Assembly (NCBI RefSeq): GCF_900155685.1
Contig: NZ_LT732548.1
Coordinates: forward strand, 319,898 to 383,897
DNA: 64,000 nucleotides
Source: Paenibacillus bouchesdurhonensis
GTDB taxonomy: Bacteria > Bacillota > Bacilli > Paenibacillales > Paenibacillaceae
Direction: 5' to 3'
Positions 1 through 8,778 of the stretch are shown in pieces. Made by a program: the position numbers and the translations under genes. The notes under the pieces are model-generated. The model was not told the DNA's origin and made no database searches. It was given only the letters and a program-made list of their open reading frames with translations. Position 1 is the stretch's first letter; each line of letters starts with the position of its first letter.

Positions 1-110
1 GCAGTGGTAACGGAGCTAAGCAAAGCAGCTTCTAGTTAGCTTCTGAATGGCTGTAAGCAATCATTAAAGTAAGATCCAAAGACAAATGAACATTAGGGAG
101 GAACATCAAA

Positions 111-1160
111 ATGAAAAAGACAATGAAAACCGTATTGCCTCTGCTGTTGGTATTTATGCTGGTGCTCACGGCATGCGGACAGAAGGGTACAAATCAGAAT
201 GCGGGGAATGCGAATACGCCTGCTGGCAACGGCAATCAGCAAGAGATCAAGAAGCTTAAAGTAGGTATGGTTACTGACCTTGGAAGCGTCAATGATAAAT
301 CTTTTAACCAAAGCGCATGGGAAGCACTTCAACAGTTGAAGAAGGACTATGGCTTCGAAGTAAAATACTTGGAGCCAAAAACCGACGCGGATGTTGTTCC
401 GAACCTGAATCAATTCGTCAAAGCGAACTACGACCTGACGTGGGCTACCGCATTTACACTGGCGGATGCTGTGACTCAGTTGGCTAACGAGAACCCGAAT
501 TCGATGTTCGGGATCGTGGACTCCGACCTGACCTTGCCTAACGTTGCGTCGGTATCCTTTAAGGAGCAAGAAGGATCTTTCTTGGTAGGGGTTATCGCAG
601 GTCTTACCACCAAGACGAACAAAATTGGATTTGTAGGCGGTATGGAGATTCCGGTTATCAAACGTTTTGAAGTTGGTTTCCGCGAAGGGATTAAAGCGGT
701 TAATCCGGATGCCAAGTTGATTGTCAACTACACAGGCTTGTTCAACCGGGTAGATATGGGCAAATCAGCAGCCTCCACAATTTATAACGATGGTGCCGAT
801 ATTATTTTCCACGCCGCGGGCTTGACGGGTAACGGCGTATTTAACGAAGCGAAGGAGCGCAACAGCAAGGGCGGCAAAGTGTGGGTAATCGGAGTCGATA
901 AAGACCAATCCTTGATCTTCGGCGATGATGTAACACTGACTTCCATGGTGAAAAAAGTAGATGAAGCTGTTTACCAAATTTCCAAGAGTTTAGCGGAGGG
1001 CAATTTCCCGGCAGGTCAAGTCACGCTGATGGGTCTGAAGGAGAACGGTGTTGATATTGCTCCGACCTCCGATAAGAATGTAGCCCCTGACGTGCTGGCT
1101 AAGGTTGAAGAGTATCGTCAAAAGATTGTTAACGGCGAAATTGTTGTACCTGTAGAATAA
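111..1160 (+). CDS. nupN: BMP-family nucleoside-binding lipoprotein of an ABC importer
   Basis: Extracellular solute-binding lipoprotein of the BMP/PnrA family, which bind purine nucleosides and hand them to the ABC permease. A signal peptide of about 20 residues ends in the lipobox LTAC, followed by an Asn/Gly-rich tether. The mature part opens with KVGMVTDLGSVNDKSFNQSA, the family signature, and contains the VGVIAG and GVDKDQ segments typical of the fold. The 349-residue length is normal. The ATG at 111 has a GGGAGG site 10 bp upstream. The ATPase and both permeases follow in the same direction, the order seen in the guanosine importer NupNOPQ of Bacillus subtilis. The substrate is inferred from family and from the purine permease downstream. 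Family call secure; exact nucleoside uncertain. Confidence 0.9.
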   Translation: MKKTMKTVLPLLLVFMLVLTACGQKGTNQNAGNANTPAGNGNQQEIKKLKVGMVTDLGSVNDKSFNQSAWEALQQLKKDYGFEVKYLEPKTDADVVPNLNQFVKANYDLTWATAFTLADAVTQLANENPNSMFGIVDSDLTLPNVASVSFKEQEGSFLVGVIAGLTTKTNKIGFVGGMEIPVIKRFEVGFREGIKAVNPDAKLIVNYTGLFNRVDMGKSAASTIYNDGADIIFHAAGLTGNGVFNEAKERNSKGGKVWVIGVDKDQSLIFGDDVTLTSMVKKVDEAVYQISKSLAEGNFPAGQVTLMGLKENGVDIAPTSDKNVAPDVLAKVEEYRQKIVNGEIVVPVE

Positions 1161-1167
1161 TAAAATT

Positions 1168-1205
1168 CGTCCCCTGTCACCCAGGACCTGGTGTGATAGG
1201 GGACG
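1168..1205 (+). promoter_or_regulatory. Intercistronic hairpin between binding protein and ATPase
   Basis: An almost perfect inverted repeat pairs CGTCCCCT with AGGGGACG, and inside it TCACCCAGG with CCTGGTGTGA. No U-tract follows. Such hairpins after solute-binding-protein genes usually protect the upstream mRNA 3' end or reduce read-through, giving more binding protein than ATPase. That role is inferred. Confidence 0.6.
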
Positions 1206-1229
1206 GAAACTTTGATGGAGGGGTCTACT

Positions 1230-2765
1230 TTGACTAAGGCGGATATTGCATTAGAGCTGAAAGGAATCACGAAGAGATTCCCCGGAGTAGTGGCCAACGA
1301 TTCGATCAGTTTTCAATTGAAACGCGGTGAAATCCATGCTTTGCTCGGAGAGAATGGCGCCGGAAAATCGACCTTGATGAGCATTGTTTTTGGACTATAT
1401 CAGCCGGATGAAGGCGAAATTTACGTCAACGGGCAAAAGGAAGTGATCGACAGCCCGACTAAGGCGATCGATCTCGGCATTGGGATGGTGCACCAGCATT
1501 TTAAATTGGTCGAGCCCTTTACGGTAACAGAGAATATCATTCTTGGCATGGAGCCGAAGAAGGGGATGAAGATCGATATTAGGGGGGCCAGCGCGCAGGT
1601 CAAAAAACTGTCCGAGCAATATAGGCTGGATGTTGATCCCATGGCTACGATCGGGTCGATCAGTGTCGGCATGCAGCAGCGCGTAGAAATTATCAAGACA
1701 CTCTATCGGGGCGCGGACATTCTTATTTTTGATGAGCCGACCGCGGTGCTTACGCCTCAAGAGATCAGCGAACTGCTTGAGATCATGAGACGTCTCGTTG
1801 CCGAAGGCAAATCGATCGTACTCATTACGCACAAGCTTAAAGAAATTATGGAAATTGCAGATACTTGCACGATTATTCGTCGAGGAAAAGTCATTGAGAG
1901 CGTTGAAGTCGCTAAGACCAACCCGCAGGAACTGGCGGAGAAAATGGTAGGGAAAGCCGTTAACTTCAAGACGGAGAAGAAAGCTGCCCAACCTGGGGAT
2001 AAATTACTTGAGGTAAAGGATTTGGTCGTTGAGAGCGGAAAGGGAAAAAATGCAGTAGATGGACTGTCCTTCTCCGTTCGTGCAGGTGAAATCGTCGGGA
2101 TTGCCGGAGTGGATGGCAACGGCCAGACGGAATTGATCGAAGCGATTACAGGAATGCGCAGCATTAAATCAGGGGATGTTCTGCTGCAAGGCAAGAGCGT
2201 CACTCATCAATCTCCGCGCGTCATCTCGGAAAGCGGATTGTCGCATATTCCGCAGGATCGGCATAAACATGGACTCGTTCTAGACTTTACAGTCAGTGAA
2301 AATATAATTTTGCAAACCTATGATCATCCTGAGCTTAATCAACGCGGCTTCATTAATGAGAAGTCAAGGGATACCATGGCTGAGCGTCTTGTCAAGGAAT
2401 TTGATATACGGACGCCAAGTATTGATACAATGGTTCGTTCTATGTCTGGAGGAAACCAGCAGAAAGTGATTATCGCCCGCGAAATTGACAAGAAGCCTCA
2501 GGTTCTTATCGCTGCTCAGCCAACGCGGGGCTTGGACGTCGGGGCAATCGAATTTGTGCATCAGCAGCTCATTGCTCAGCGAGATCAGGGGAAGGCTGTT
2601 CTCCTCATCTCCTTTGAGCTGGAGGAAATATTGAATGTAGCTGATCGTATTCTCGTCCTGTTCGGAGGACAGATCGTCGGCGAGACAACGCCGGAATCGA
2701 CAAATGATCAACAGCTTGGGTTAATGATGGCAGGTAAGCATGAAGGAGATGGCGCACATGAATAA
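1230..2765 (+). CDS. nupO: Nucleoside ABC importer, duplicated ATP-binding protein
   Basis: ATPase of the nucleoside importer, with two ABC domains fused in one chain (511 aa). The first half has Walker A GENGAGKST, the signature VGMQQRVEI and Walker B ILIFDEPTAVL. The second half has a degenerate P-loop (GVDGNGQTE), the signature SGGNQQK and LIAAQPTRGLD where Walker B would be, so the second site looks weak in ATP hydrolysis, as is usual for the BMP/RbsA-type group. I chose the TTG at 1230 because GGAGGGG lies 6 bp upstream; the in-frame ATG at 1215 overlaps that site. The stop overlaps the start of the next permease by 8 bp, implying translational coupling. Confidence 0.9.
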   Translation: MTKADIALELKGITKRFPGVVANDSISFQLKRGEIHALLGENGAGKSTLMSIVFGLYQPDEGEIYVNGQKEVIDSPTKAIDLGIGMVHQHFKLVEPFTVTENIILGMEPKKGMKIDIRGASAQVKKLSEQYRLDVDPMATIGSISVGMQQRVEIIKTLYRGADILIFDEPTAVLTPQEISELLEIMRRLVAEGKSIVLITHKLKEIMEIADTCTIIRRGKVIESVEVAKTNPQELAEKMVGKAVNFKTEKKAAQPGDKLLEVKDLVVESGKGKNAVDGLSFSVRAGEIVGIAGVDGNGQTELIEAITGMRSIKSGDVLLQGKSVTHQSPRVISESGLSHIPQDRHKHGLVLDFTVSENIILQTYDHPELNQRGFINEKSRDTMAERLVKEFDIRTPSIDTMVRSMSGGNQQKVIIAREIDKKPQVLIAAQPTRGLDVGAIEFVHQQLIAQRDQGKAVLLISFELEEILNVADRILVLFGGQIVGETTPESTNDQQLGLMMAGKHEGDGAHE

Positions 2766-3828
2766 AATAATGAGTATTTTCAGGCGTGAGTCTGCTGTTA
2801 TTCCTGTTGTCTCTATTATCATTGGTCTATTATTGGGTGCGCTGATTATGCTGATCGGCGGGTATGATCCGCTGCTCGCTTATGAATCTCTTGTGACAAA
2901 AATTTTCGGAAGCAGTTATGACTTAGGGGAAGCGCTCCGCACGATCGTTCCTCTCGTCATGTGCGGTCTGGCAGTAGGTATTGCCTTCCGTGCTGGATTG
3001 TTCAATATCGGGGTCGATGGCCAGATCATCATGGGCTCGCTCGGTGCGCTGATTGTGGGAACGAAGCTAAGCTTGCCTCCGCTGCTGCATGCGGTAGTCG
3101 CTGTCGTATTCGGAGCGATACTCGGAGGATTGTGGGGTGCGCTCGTGGGGTATATTAAGGCGAAGCGGGGCATCAACGAGGTTATCACGAGTATCATGTT
3201 TAACTTTATTGCCCTCTATTTTAGCCATTACATGATTCGTACGTTTATGCCGCAAGCAGGCACACAGCGTTCAGCGATGATTCAAGAATCGGCAAGCATT
3301 CAGATAGGCTGGCTCTCTCAGCTGATGGGCGGTGCGCGTATTCACTGGGGATTTCTGATCACCATCCTGGCCGTCATTTTCTATCACATTTATTTGAATA
3401 GAACCAAATGGGGCTATGAGCTGCGGGCTGTCGGACTTAATCCAGATGCGGCCGAGTATGCGGGGATGAAGGTATCGAATGTTATGGTGCGTACGATGTT
3501 TATTTCCGGCGTATTTGGCGGCTTGGTCGGTACATTTGAGGTGCTCGGCGTATTTAAATACATCGCCATTAACTCGGTAACCTCCGGCCTCGGTTTTGAT
3601 GGAATCGCGGTAGCGCTGCTTGGCGGAAATACAGCTCTCGGTGTGCTTCTTTCCGGGATGCTGATTGGAGCCCTTACCTATGGATCGCAAGGAATGAGCT
3701 TTGGCGCGGAAGTGCCAGGCGAGATCATTCGAATGGTGATTGGCTTCATTATCTTTTTCGTTGCCGCACCGGGCATTGTGAAGCTCTTCTTCCGCCCGCT
3801 CACTAATAAAATGAAGAAGAAGGTGTAA
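2758..3828 (+). CDS. nupP: Nucleoside ABC importer permease 1
   Basis: Integral membrane subunit of the nucleoside importer, in the BPD_transp_2 (branched-chain/ribose-type) permease family. The 356 residues contain about nine hydrophobic segments and the conserved loop FRAGLFNIGVDGQI near residue 75, plus GINEVITSIMFN. Start chosen at ATG 2758: AAGGAG sits 9 bp upstream, and the start overlaps the ATPase stop by 8 bp. It ends 3 bp before the second permease, so the two are co-translated and form the heteromeric channel with it. Confidence 0.9.
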   Translation: MNKIMSIFRRESAVIPVVSIIIGLLLGALIMLIGGYDPLLAYESLVTKIFGSSYDLGEALRTIVPLVMCGLAVGIAFRAGLFNIGVDGQIIMGSLGALIVGTKLSLPPLLHAVVAVVFGAILGGLWGALVGYIKAKRGINEVITSIMFNFIALYFSHYMIRTFMPQAGTQRSAMIQESASIQIGWLSQLMGGARIHWGFLITILAVIFYHIYLNRTKWGYELRAVGLNPDAAEYAGMKVSNVMVRTMFISGVFGGLVGTFEVLGVFKYIAINSVTSGLGFDGIAVALLGGNTALGVLLSGMLIGALTYGSQGMSFGAEVPGEIIRMVIGFIIFFVAAPGIVKLFFRPLTNKMKKKV

Positions 3829-3831
3829 GTG

Positions 3832-4785
3832 ATGGACATTATCAGCAATCTCATTAATGGGACGCTCGTATTTTCCACGGCCTTTATCTTTGCGGCTCTT
3901 GGCGGTCTTATATCCGAACGTTCGGGCGTCATCAATATTGGACTGGAAGGCTTCATGGTGTCCGGAGCTTTCTTCTCCGCGATTATTGCTTACTATGCTG
4001 AGTCGGCAGGTCTCGGCGGGCTGTCGCCTTGGCTTGGGGTGATTGGAGCCTTCGTATTCACGGCGCTATTCTCCAGTATTCATGCGATAGCTACGATCAG
4101 GTTCAAGGCCAACCAGGTTGTCAGCGGGGTAGTTATTAATATCCTCGCGGCGAGCTCGACCTTTTTCCTAGTGAAACTAATCTTTCAAGGCTCGGCGGAA
4201 AGCCCGCTGCTGACCACGGTATTCCATAAATTCAGAATTCCGTTCTTAAGCGATATTCCGTTCATCGGCAATGCGTTCTTCAACAACTATCCGACGACAT
4301 ATATCGCGATTGCCTTCGTGATTGTCATCTACTTCATTCTTTATAGAACGGCTGTCGGGCTCAGACTTCGCGCGGTCGGCGAGCATCCGGGCGCCGCAGA
4401 TACGGTAGGGGTCAAGGTCAACCGGATGCGTTACATGGCCGTCATTCTCAGCGGCTCGATTGCAGCGCTGGGCGGAGCAACGATCGTACTGACCTCCAAC
4501 GGCAACTTCGCATTCAACACGATTTCCGGGCAAGGTTACATCGCGCTGGCCGCGGTCATTTTCGGCAAGTGGAACCCGGTTGGCGCCATGCTGGCCTCCT
4601 TATTCTTTGGCTTGGCACAAGCCGTCAAAGATCAGCTGCAAATTTTCGAGTTTGCCGCTCGTATTCCAAATGAATTTTTCTACATGCTGCCGTATGTCCT
4701 GACCATGCTCGTCTTAATTGGCGCAGTAGGTAAAGCCCGCGCCCCGAAGGCGTTAGGAGAGCCTTACGAGGTAGGGAAACGTTAG
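3832..4785 (+). CDS. nupQ: Nucleoside ABC importer permease 2
   Basis: Second channel subunit of the nucleoside importer (317 aa), with roughly eight to ten hydrophobic segments. It carries the family loop SERSGVINIGLEGFM near residue 30, the counterpart of the loop in permease 1, and KANQVVSGVVINILA. ATG 3832 is 6 bp after AAGGTG; a GTG three bases earlier is possible. Last gene of the four-gene importer operon, followed by a terminator. The pairing with a BMP lipoprotein and a duplicated ATPase supports nucleoside rather than sugar or amino-acid transport. Confidence 0.9.
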   Translation: MDIISNLINGTLVFSTAFIFAALGGLISERSGVINIGLEGFMVSGAFFSAIIAYYAESAGLGGLSPWLGVIGAFVFTALFSSIHAIATIRFKANQVVSGVVINILAASSTFFLVKLIFQGSAESPLLTTVFHKFRIPFLSDIPFIGNAFFNNYPTTYIAIAFVIVIYFILYRTAVGLRLRAVGEHPGAADTVGVKVNRMRYMAVILSGSIAALGGATIVLTSNGNFAFNTISGQGYIALAAVIFGKWNPVGAMLASLFFGLAQAVKDQLQIFEFAARIPNEFFYMLPYVLTMLVLIGAVGKARAPKALGEPYEVGKR

Positions 4786-4818
4786 GCATTCAGCTTTAGA
4801 GCATTATAGCAGGGACGA

Positions 4819-4856
4819 GGGGGCTGGAGTCGTTAAAGACCTTCAGCTCCCTTTTT
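4819..4856 (+). terminator. Rho-independent terminator of the nucleoside importer operon
   Basis: GGGGGCTGGAGTC pairs with GACCTTCAGCTCCC across an ACGTTAA-like loop and is followed by TTTTT. It separates the importer from the purine permease at 5018. I see no purine riboswitch signature in the 160 bases between. Confidence 0.75.
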
Positions 4857-5017
4857 AGAATCATTTGATGATGAGGCATGTGTGTGGGATGGGCGACGAT
4901 TTGCCGGGGATTTCCTGCAATAATACATCCATTGGACGATTAGAGGGCGAGAAGCGGAGAAATTGGCGCAACAGTGCAGCGGGTGGGTTGTAGTGCTAAA
5001 TAAAGAGGTGTTCAGAC

Positions 5018-6304
5018 TTGGATAGCAGATTGGAAAGATGGTTTCATCTTCAAGAGGAGAAAACAACGATACGCACAGAAATGGTCGCTGGATTAACTAC
5101 GTTTATGACAGTGGCTTACATCATAGCGGTGAATGGCGCCATTCTGAGTATGGTAGGGATGCCGTATGAAGCTGCCACGATTGTGACAGTCATTTGCTCC
5201 TTCATCGGCTGTATGCTGATGGCGCTGTGGGCAAACTCGCCCCTGATTCTTGTCCCGGGGATGGGAGATAATGCATTTTTTGTATTTACGCTCGTATTTT
5301 CGTTAGGGTTAACTTGGCAGCAGGCCCTTGCTGCAGTCTTCGTCGCGGGGCTTGTATTCATGGTTACTTCGGTGACGAAGTGGGCCGATTATTTATCCCG
5401 CTCGATTCCCAAGTCGATGATTCATGCGATGACGGCAGGAATCGGTTTTTTTATTGCCTTTTTAGGCCTGAAAAACGGCGGGTTGATCGTAGCGAACGAA
5501 AGCACCTTTGTGAGCTTGGCTAATCTTAGTGACCCTCACGCACTTACAACGATCCTGGCCTTGGTCATCGCACTTCCGTTATTTTTGCGCAATGTGAAGG
5601 GGAATTTCTTGATTGCGATTATTGCCGGAACGGGAATCGGCGCGGTGCTAGGCATTGTTGATTTCTCGGTGCTGCGTGATTTCAGCATTTCTTTTGGCGG
5701 GTACAGTGAGCTTTTCCTAGCATTGGATTTCAGCGGGATCGGCACCTTCCAATTTTGGACGGCGGTGTTCTCGCTATCGATGGTCATCATTTTTCAAAAT
5801 ATGGGGGCCCAGCTGGGCATGCTTCCGAATAAGTCGAAGTTCCGAAGATCGTTCCAGGCGAACTCCCTATCGGTGATCTGCGCTGGTCTGCTCGGATGCA
5901 GTCCGATGACGACGGCAGCGGAAGGAGCGACCGGCGTTGCATCCGGCGGCAGAACAGGGCTTACCTCCCTTACCGCAGGATTGCTGTTTATCCCGGCCCT
6001 GTTCCTCATACCCTTATTCAAGGTCATCCCGAACAGCGCTATTGCGCCAGTGTTGATCATTGTGGGGTGCCTAATGATTATGTCGATTAAGGAAGTGCCT
6101 TTCGACGACTTTACCGAAGCGTTTCCGGCTTACATGATGCTGGCGATCATGCCCTTATCCTTTAGCATCGCTAACGGTATTGCGTTCGGCTTCATCGCTT
6201 ATCCGATTGTGAAGTGGGTGACGGGGCGCCGGGCAGAGGTGTCGATGACGATGTATATGATTGCGTTTTTCTTCCTACTGTATTTCATCTTGGGCTCGAT
6301 TTAG
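5018..6304 (+). CDS. NCS2/AzgA-like purine (hypoxanthine/guanine-type) permease
   Basis: Cytoplasmic-membrane purine-base transporter of the NCS2 superfamily, closest by eye to the AzgA/PbuG/PbuO group (428 aa, 12-14 membrane segments). Visible family blocks are AGLTTFMTVAYIIAVN near residue 25, VPGMGDNAFFVFT near 80, MTAGIGFFIAFLGLKNGG near 140 and the TAAEGATGVASGGRTGLTSL block near 300. Start is TTG 5018, 7 bp after AAAGAGGTG. It follows the nucleoside importer but has its own transcription unit. Specificity for hypoxanthine, guanine or xanthine cannot be told from sequence alone. Confidence 0.85.
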   Translation: MDSRLERWFHLQEEKTTIRTEMVAGLTTFMTVAYIIAVNGAILSMVGMPYEAATIVTVICSFIGCMLMALWANSPLILVPGMGDNAFFVFTLVFSLGLTWQQALAAVFVAGLVFMVTSVTKWADYLSRSIPKSMIHAMTAGIGFFIAFLGLKNGGLIVANESTFVSLANLSDPHALTTILALVIALPLFLRNVKGNFLIAIIAGTGIGAVLGIVDFSVLRDFSISFGGYSELFLALDFSGIGTFQFWTAVFSLSMVIIFQNMGAQLGMLPNKSKFRRSFQANSLSVICAGLLGCSPMTTAAEGATGVASGGRTGLTSLTAGLLFIPALFLIPLFKVIPNSAIAPVLIIVGCLMIMSIKEVPFDDFTEAFPAYMMLAIMPLSFSIANGIAFGFIAYPIVKWVTGRRAEVSMTMYMIAFFFLLYFILGSI

Positions 6305-6383
6305 AAACGGAATGGGAATGGTTGATGAACGTGTTCGTGCATCTAGTGTGCTTCTGATGATGAAAGGCAGCTTTTATAAATCC

Positions 6384-6434
6384 TAACTTCTAGGGAGTAT
6401 TCTCGTGTTATAGGGGGATACTCCCTAGAAGTTA
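6384..6434. terminator. Long palindrome between convergent genes, bidirectional terminator
   Basis: TAACTTCTAGGGAGTAT is repeated inverted as ATACTCCCTAGAAGTTA with a loop of about 16 bases. It lies between the convergent purine permease and marR-type gene. U-tracts on either side are short, so termination efficiency is uncertain. Confidence 0.65.
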
Positions 6435-6437
6435 ACT

Positions 6438-6926
6438 TTAGTTATTCTCTTCAGACGATTTCATGAGCTTGCGATTTCGCAGAGTTGTAGCGATGGGGTA
6501 ATAGGACAACAATTTCTCTAGCGTGACGCTTACGGCAGATAACTCTTCATCAGAGAACAATGTTCCTAGATCCTCATGCAGTGTGTTTTCAAAATGTACA
6601 ATTTCCTCGTGCTTTTCCCTGCCAAGGTCAGTTAGTTGTAATAACACGTATCTGGCGTCTGTCGGATCGGTGATTTTATCTACTAGTCCATCTTGCACCA
6701 TTCTATCAATTAACCTGGACGGACTCCCCGTTTCACATACAAGCAATGAGCCGAGATCTTTCAGATTTACAGGCTCCCACTGCTTCAATACTTGGATAAC
6801 CTCGGATTGAGAAGCGGTTAAATTGATTTTTTTCATATATTCATTGAGCTGTCGGCTTCCTAATCTCTGGGCAGCCAAAATATAATAGCGGAACCGCTGG
6901 GCCTCGAAGCGAGATAGTGGTGGCAT
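6438..6926 (-). CDS. MarR-family transcriptional regulator
   Basis: Winged-helix repressor of 162 aa. The core LTASQSEVIQVLKQWEPVNL begins the helix-turn-helix, followed by SPSRLIDRMVQDGLVDKITD (recognition helix and start of the wing) and DPTDARYVLLQLTDLG, the MarR wing motif. Start chosen at the ATG at 6926 because GGAGGG lies 7 bp upstream; the longer frame from 6941 begins inside that site. It is 19 bp downstream of the lactonase-like gene, so both are expected on one transcript. The twin repeat over the promoter at 7773-7828 is a good candidate operator for it. Ligand unknown; a lactone or aromatic acid is possible. Confidence 0.88.
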   Translation of the reverse strand: MPPLSRFEAQRFRYYILAAQRLGSRQLNEYMKKINLTASQSEVIQVLKQWEPVNLKDLGSLLVCETGSPSRLIDRMVQDGLVDKITDPTDARYVLLQLTDLGREKHEEIVHFENTLHEDLGTLFSDEELSAVSVTLEKLLSYYPIATTLRNRKLMKSSEENN

Positions 6927-6945
6927 AGAAAAACCCTCCAAATAA

Positions 6946-7752
6946 TTACGTAATCATTTGCGGCGCAACCTCAGGATCATGATTAGCGATAATCCGTCTG
7001 CAATCGTCTCTTAACGAGAACTCTTGTACCCAACGAAGGGATTGGATTGCCTCTTCCTTATTTGTTATAGCGCCCGGTAATACCAATTGCGTCCAGGAAC
7101 GTCTCGAATAACCCACATCGCTAATCAGTAACACCCATCCTTTACTCGTCTGTACCATGACTGTAAATTGGCCTTTGCTGTGGCCGGGAGTGTGCACTAA
7201 ATAGAGTGAGCCGTCTTGAAACAAATCGACACCTTTATTATAAGGGCCGAAGGGAATCGCTTCTAGTTCAAATGTTTGAACGGGCACTCCTCGCCACATC
7301 GAACGAATATAACCGAGGTCTTTATTGGCCGCGTCCCACTCCGGCTTGCTCGTTAATATCGTCTTGGCATGACGAACATGTTCAACTCCACTGACATGAT
7401 CTAAATGAAGATGGCTTAAGAGCACGAAGTCGAGATCGGTATCCTTTAGCCCTATTGTCTCCAAATGCTCCCGTACAGATTGCCCAGGCGGCAGTTTCCC
7501 TTTGAATAGAGCGCTGGCGACTAGACCCAAGTGTCCCCGGGGATTGTTGCGAATCGTTTCGCTCCATCCTGTATCTACAAGGATGTTTCCTTTAGGATGA
7601 TTTATAAAATAAGCGGACACGGGAAGCCAACTCTTCTTCGAGCTTGGTCGGAAAATTCCAGTGTGCGGAGCGGGGTGTATGGTCTTCTCTTGATAGGCAA
7701 GTGCCCGATCAATGTATACTTCGCCCGTATGCCAAATGTGAATCGTTGTCAC
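6946..7752 (-). CDS. Metallo-beta-lactamase-fold lactonase, AHL-lactonase-like
   Basis: Dinuclear-zinc hydrolase of 268 aa resembling AiiA/AttM N-acyl-homoserine lactonases. All metal motifs are present: SHLHLDHVSG (HxHxDH) near residue 115, HTPGHSKGQ, ISDVGYS with the Tyr that in AiiA contacts the substrate, and a final ANHDP. No signal peptide, so it acts in the cytoplasm. Start is GTG 7752, 8 bp after AGGAGG; an ATG just upstream runs straight into TGA. First gene of a two-gene unit with the MarR regulator. Quorum-quenching lactone hydrolysis is the likely role, but other lactones or esters cannot be excluded. Confidence 0.8.
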   Translation of the reverse strand: MTTIHIWHTGEVYIDRALAYQEKTIHPAPHTGIFRPSSKKSWLPVSAYFINHPKGNILVDTGWSETIRNNPRGHLGLVASALFKGKLPPGQSVREHLETIGLKDTDLDFVLLSHLHLDHVSGVEHVRHAKTILTSKPEWDAANKDLGYIRSMWRGVPVQTFELEAIPFGPYNKGVDLFQDGSLYLVHTPGHSKGQFTVMVQTSKGWVLLISDVGYSRRSWTQLVLPGAITNKEEAIQSLRWVQEFSLRDDCRRIIANHDPEVAPQMIT

Positions 7753-7772
7753 ATGTATCTCCTCCTAATAGA

Positions 7773-7828
7773 TGATGTGTCATTTATAGAATTCATTTTA
7801 TATTAAGTGATGTGTCATCTATTTGCAA
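7773..7828 (-). promoter_or_regulatory. Promoter with twin operator repeats for the lactonase-marR unit
   Basis: On the minus strand TTGCAA (7823-7828) and TAATAT (7800-7805) are 17 bp apart. The 10-mer TGACACATCA occurs twice in this orientation: once wholly inside the spacer (7808-7817) and once about 17 bp past the -10 box (7773-7782). Around each copy the wider sequence ATAxATGACACATCA is shared. The copies are 35 bp apart and each is a near-palindrome (TGA-N4-TCA), as expected for a MarR dimer. Confidence 0.6.
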
Positions 7829-7877
7829 GAGAGAATTTATGAGTTATATCAAGCACTAAAATTCGTCTATATCATTC

Positions 7878-8573
7878 TCATACATAAGCCATAAATCGTT
7901 CGTACAGCTCTTCTATGTTGAGTATGCGGATATGATCAGGAAACCGATCATGCATTGCACAAACGGACAGCTTGTATGCGGGATCGATATCATATTGCTT
8001 GAATGAGCAGCGGTTGAGTTCGTTGCGGGTATCCAGCTCGATCCGCTCGCGGCCGACGCGAATGGAGAAGGAGTCGAGCGGCAGGGAAAGCCCCATGCCC
8101 GCTGCTTTAATGTAGCTTTCTTTTAACGTCCACAAATCAAAAAAGTAATTTAATTTTGCCTCATCCTGCCGCCTATGAAGATCAAAGCACTCCTGCTTGG
8201 AGAAAAATCGCTCGGCGATGCCGAAATCCATCTCCTTTACCTCTTCCACATCAATGCCGACAGGAGATTCGTCTACGGCGCAAACTACCCATTTGCCCGA
8301 ATGGGAGTTGTTAAAATGCAGCCCGCAGTCTTCCCTCAACGACGGCTTGCCGTAAGCATTTTGAATCAGCTGTATATCCCTGTTCTTGATATCCAGCCTG
8401 CTGCAGATGAGCAGTCTAGAGAGAATGTCGCCCGTTAATGTTCTTAGCGCGTCTTCCTTACGCATAAATCTATGAATTCGCCCCTGTCTCTCCGCGGGAA
8501 GCTCTTTGATAAGGCTCCAAATGGAGAGCGAGGTAATATTCGGCTCTAGCTGAACACCGTAAATCTCCGTCAT
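7878..8573 (-). CDS. 4'-phosphopantetheinyl transferase, Sfp family
   Basis: Transfers the phosphopantetheine arm of CoA onto carrier proteins of non-ribosomal peptide or polyketide synthases. The 231 residues show the Sfp-type blocks: PVGIDVEEV (Mg-binding Asp and Glu) near residue 100 and WTLKESYIKAAGMGLSLP (WxxKESxxKA) near 150, with FNNSHSGKW before them. Start taken as ATG 8573, five bases after GGGAG; a GTG at 8585 is the alternative. No synthase genes lie within the window, so its targets must be elsewhere. Not the AcpS type, which is half this length. Confidence 0.9.
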   Translation of the reverse strand: MTEIYGVQLEPNITSLSIWSLIKELPAERQGRIHRFMRKEDALRTLTGDILSRLLICSRLDIKNRDIQLIQNAYGKPSLREDCGLHFNNSHSGKWVVCAVDESPVGIDVEEVKEMDFGIAERFFSKQECFDLHRRQDEAKLNYFFDLWTLKESYIKAAGMGLSLPLDSFSIRVGRERIELDTRNELNRCSFKQYDIDPAYKLSVCAMHDRFPDHIRILNIEELYERFMAYV

Positions 8574-8778
8574 GTTTGCTCCCACCTCATCTATTTCATC
8601 GATAAATCACATCAACTTCCATTATAAGGTCATTGGCACATAGATCAATTGCAAAATGCCTGCTATCAGAAAATTCCATTATCTTACTTGAAAGTCATTC
8701 CTCCCCTGACAGCTCCATGATAAGATATAGAGGATCAAATTAAAGAGACTAAATTGCTGCGAAGAGTGGGGGAAAAGC

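Noticed and set aside
4786-5017. Purine riboswitch before the purine permease
   Set aside because: No paired stems with the conserved purine-aptamer loop bases are seen; only a terminator for the upstream operon.
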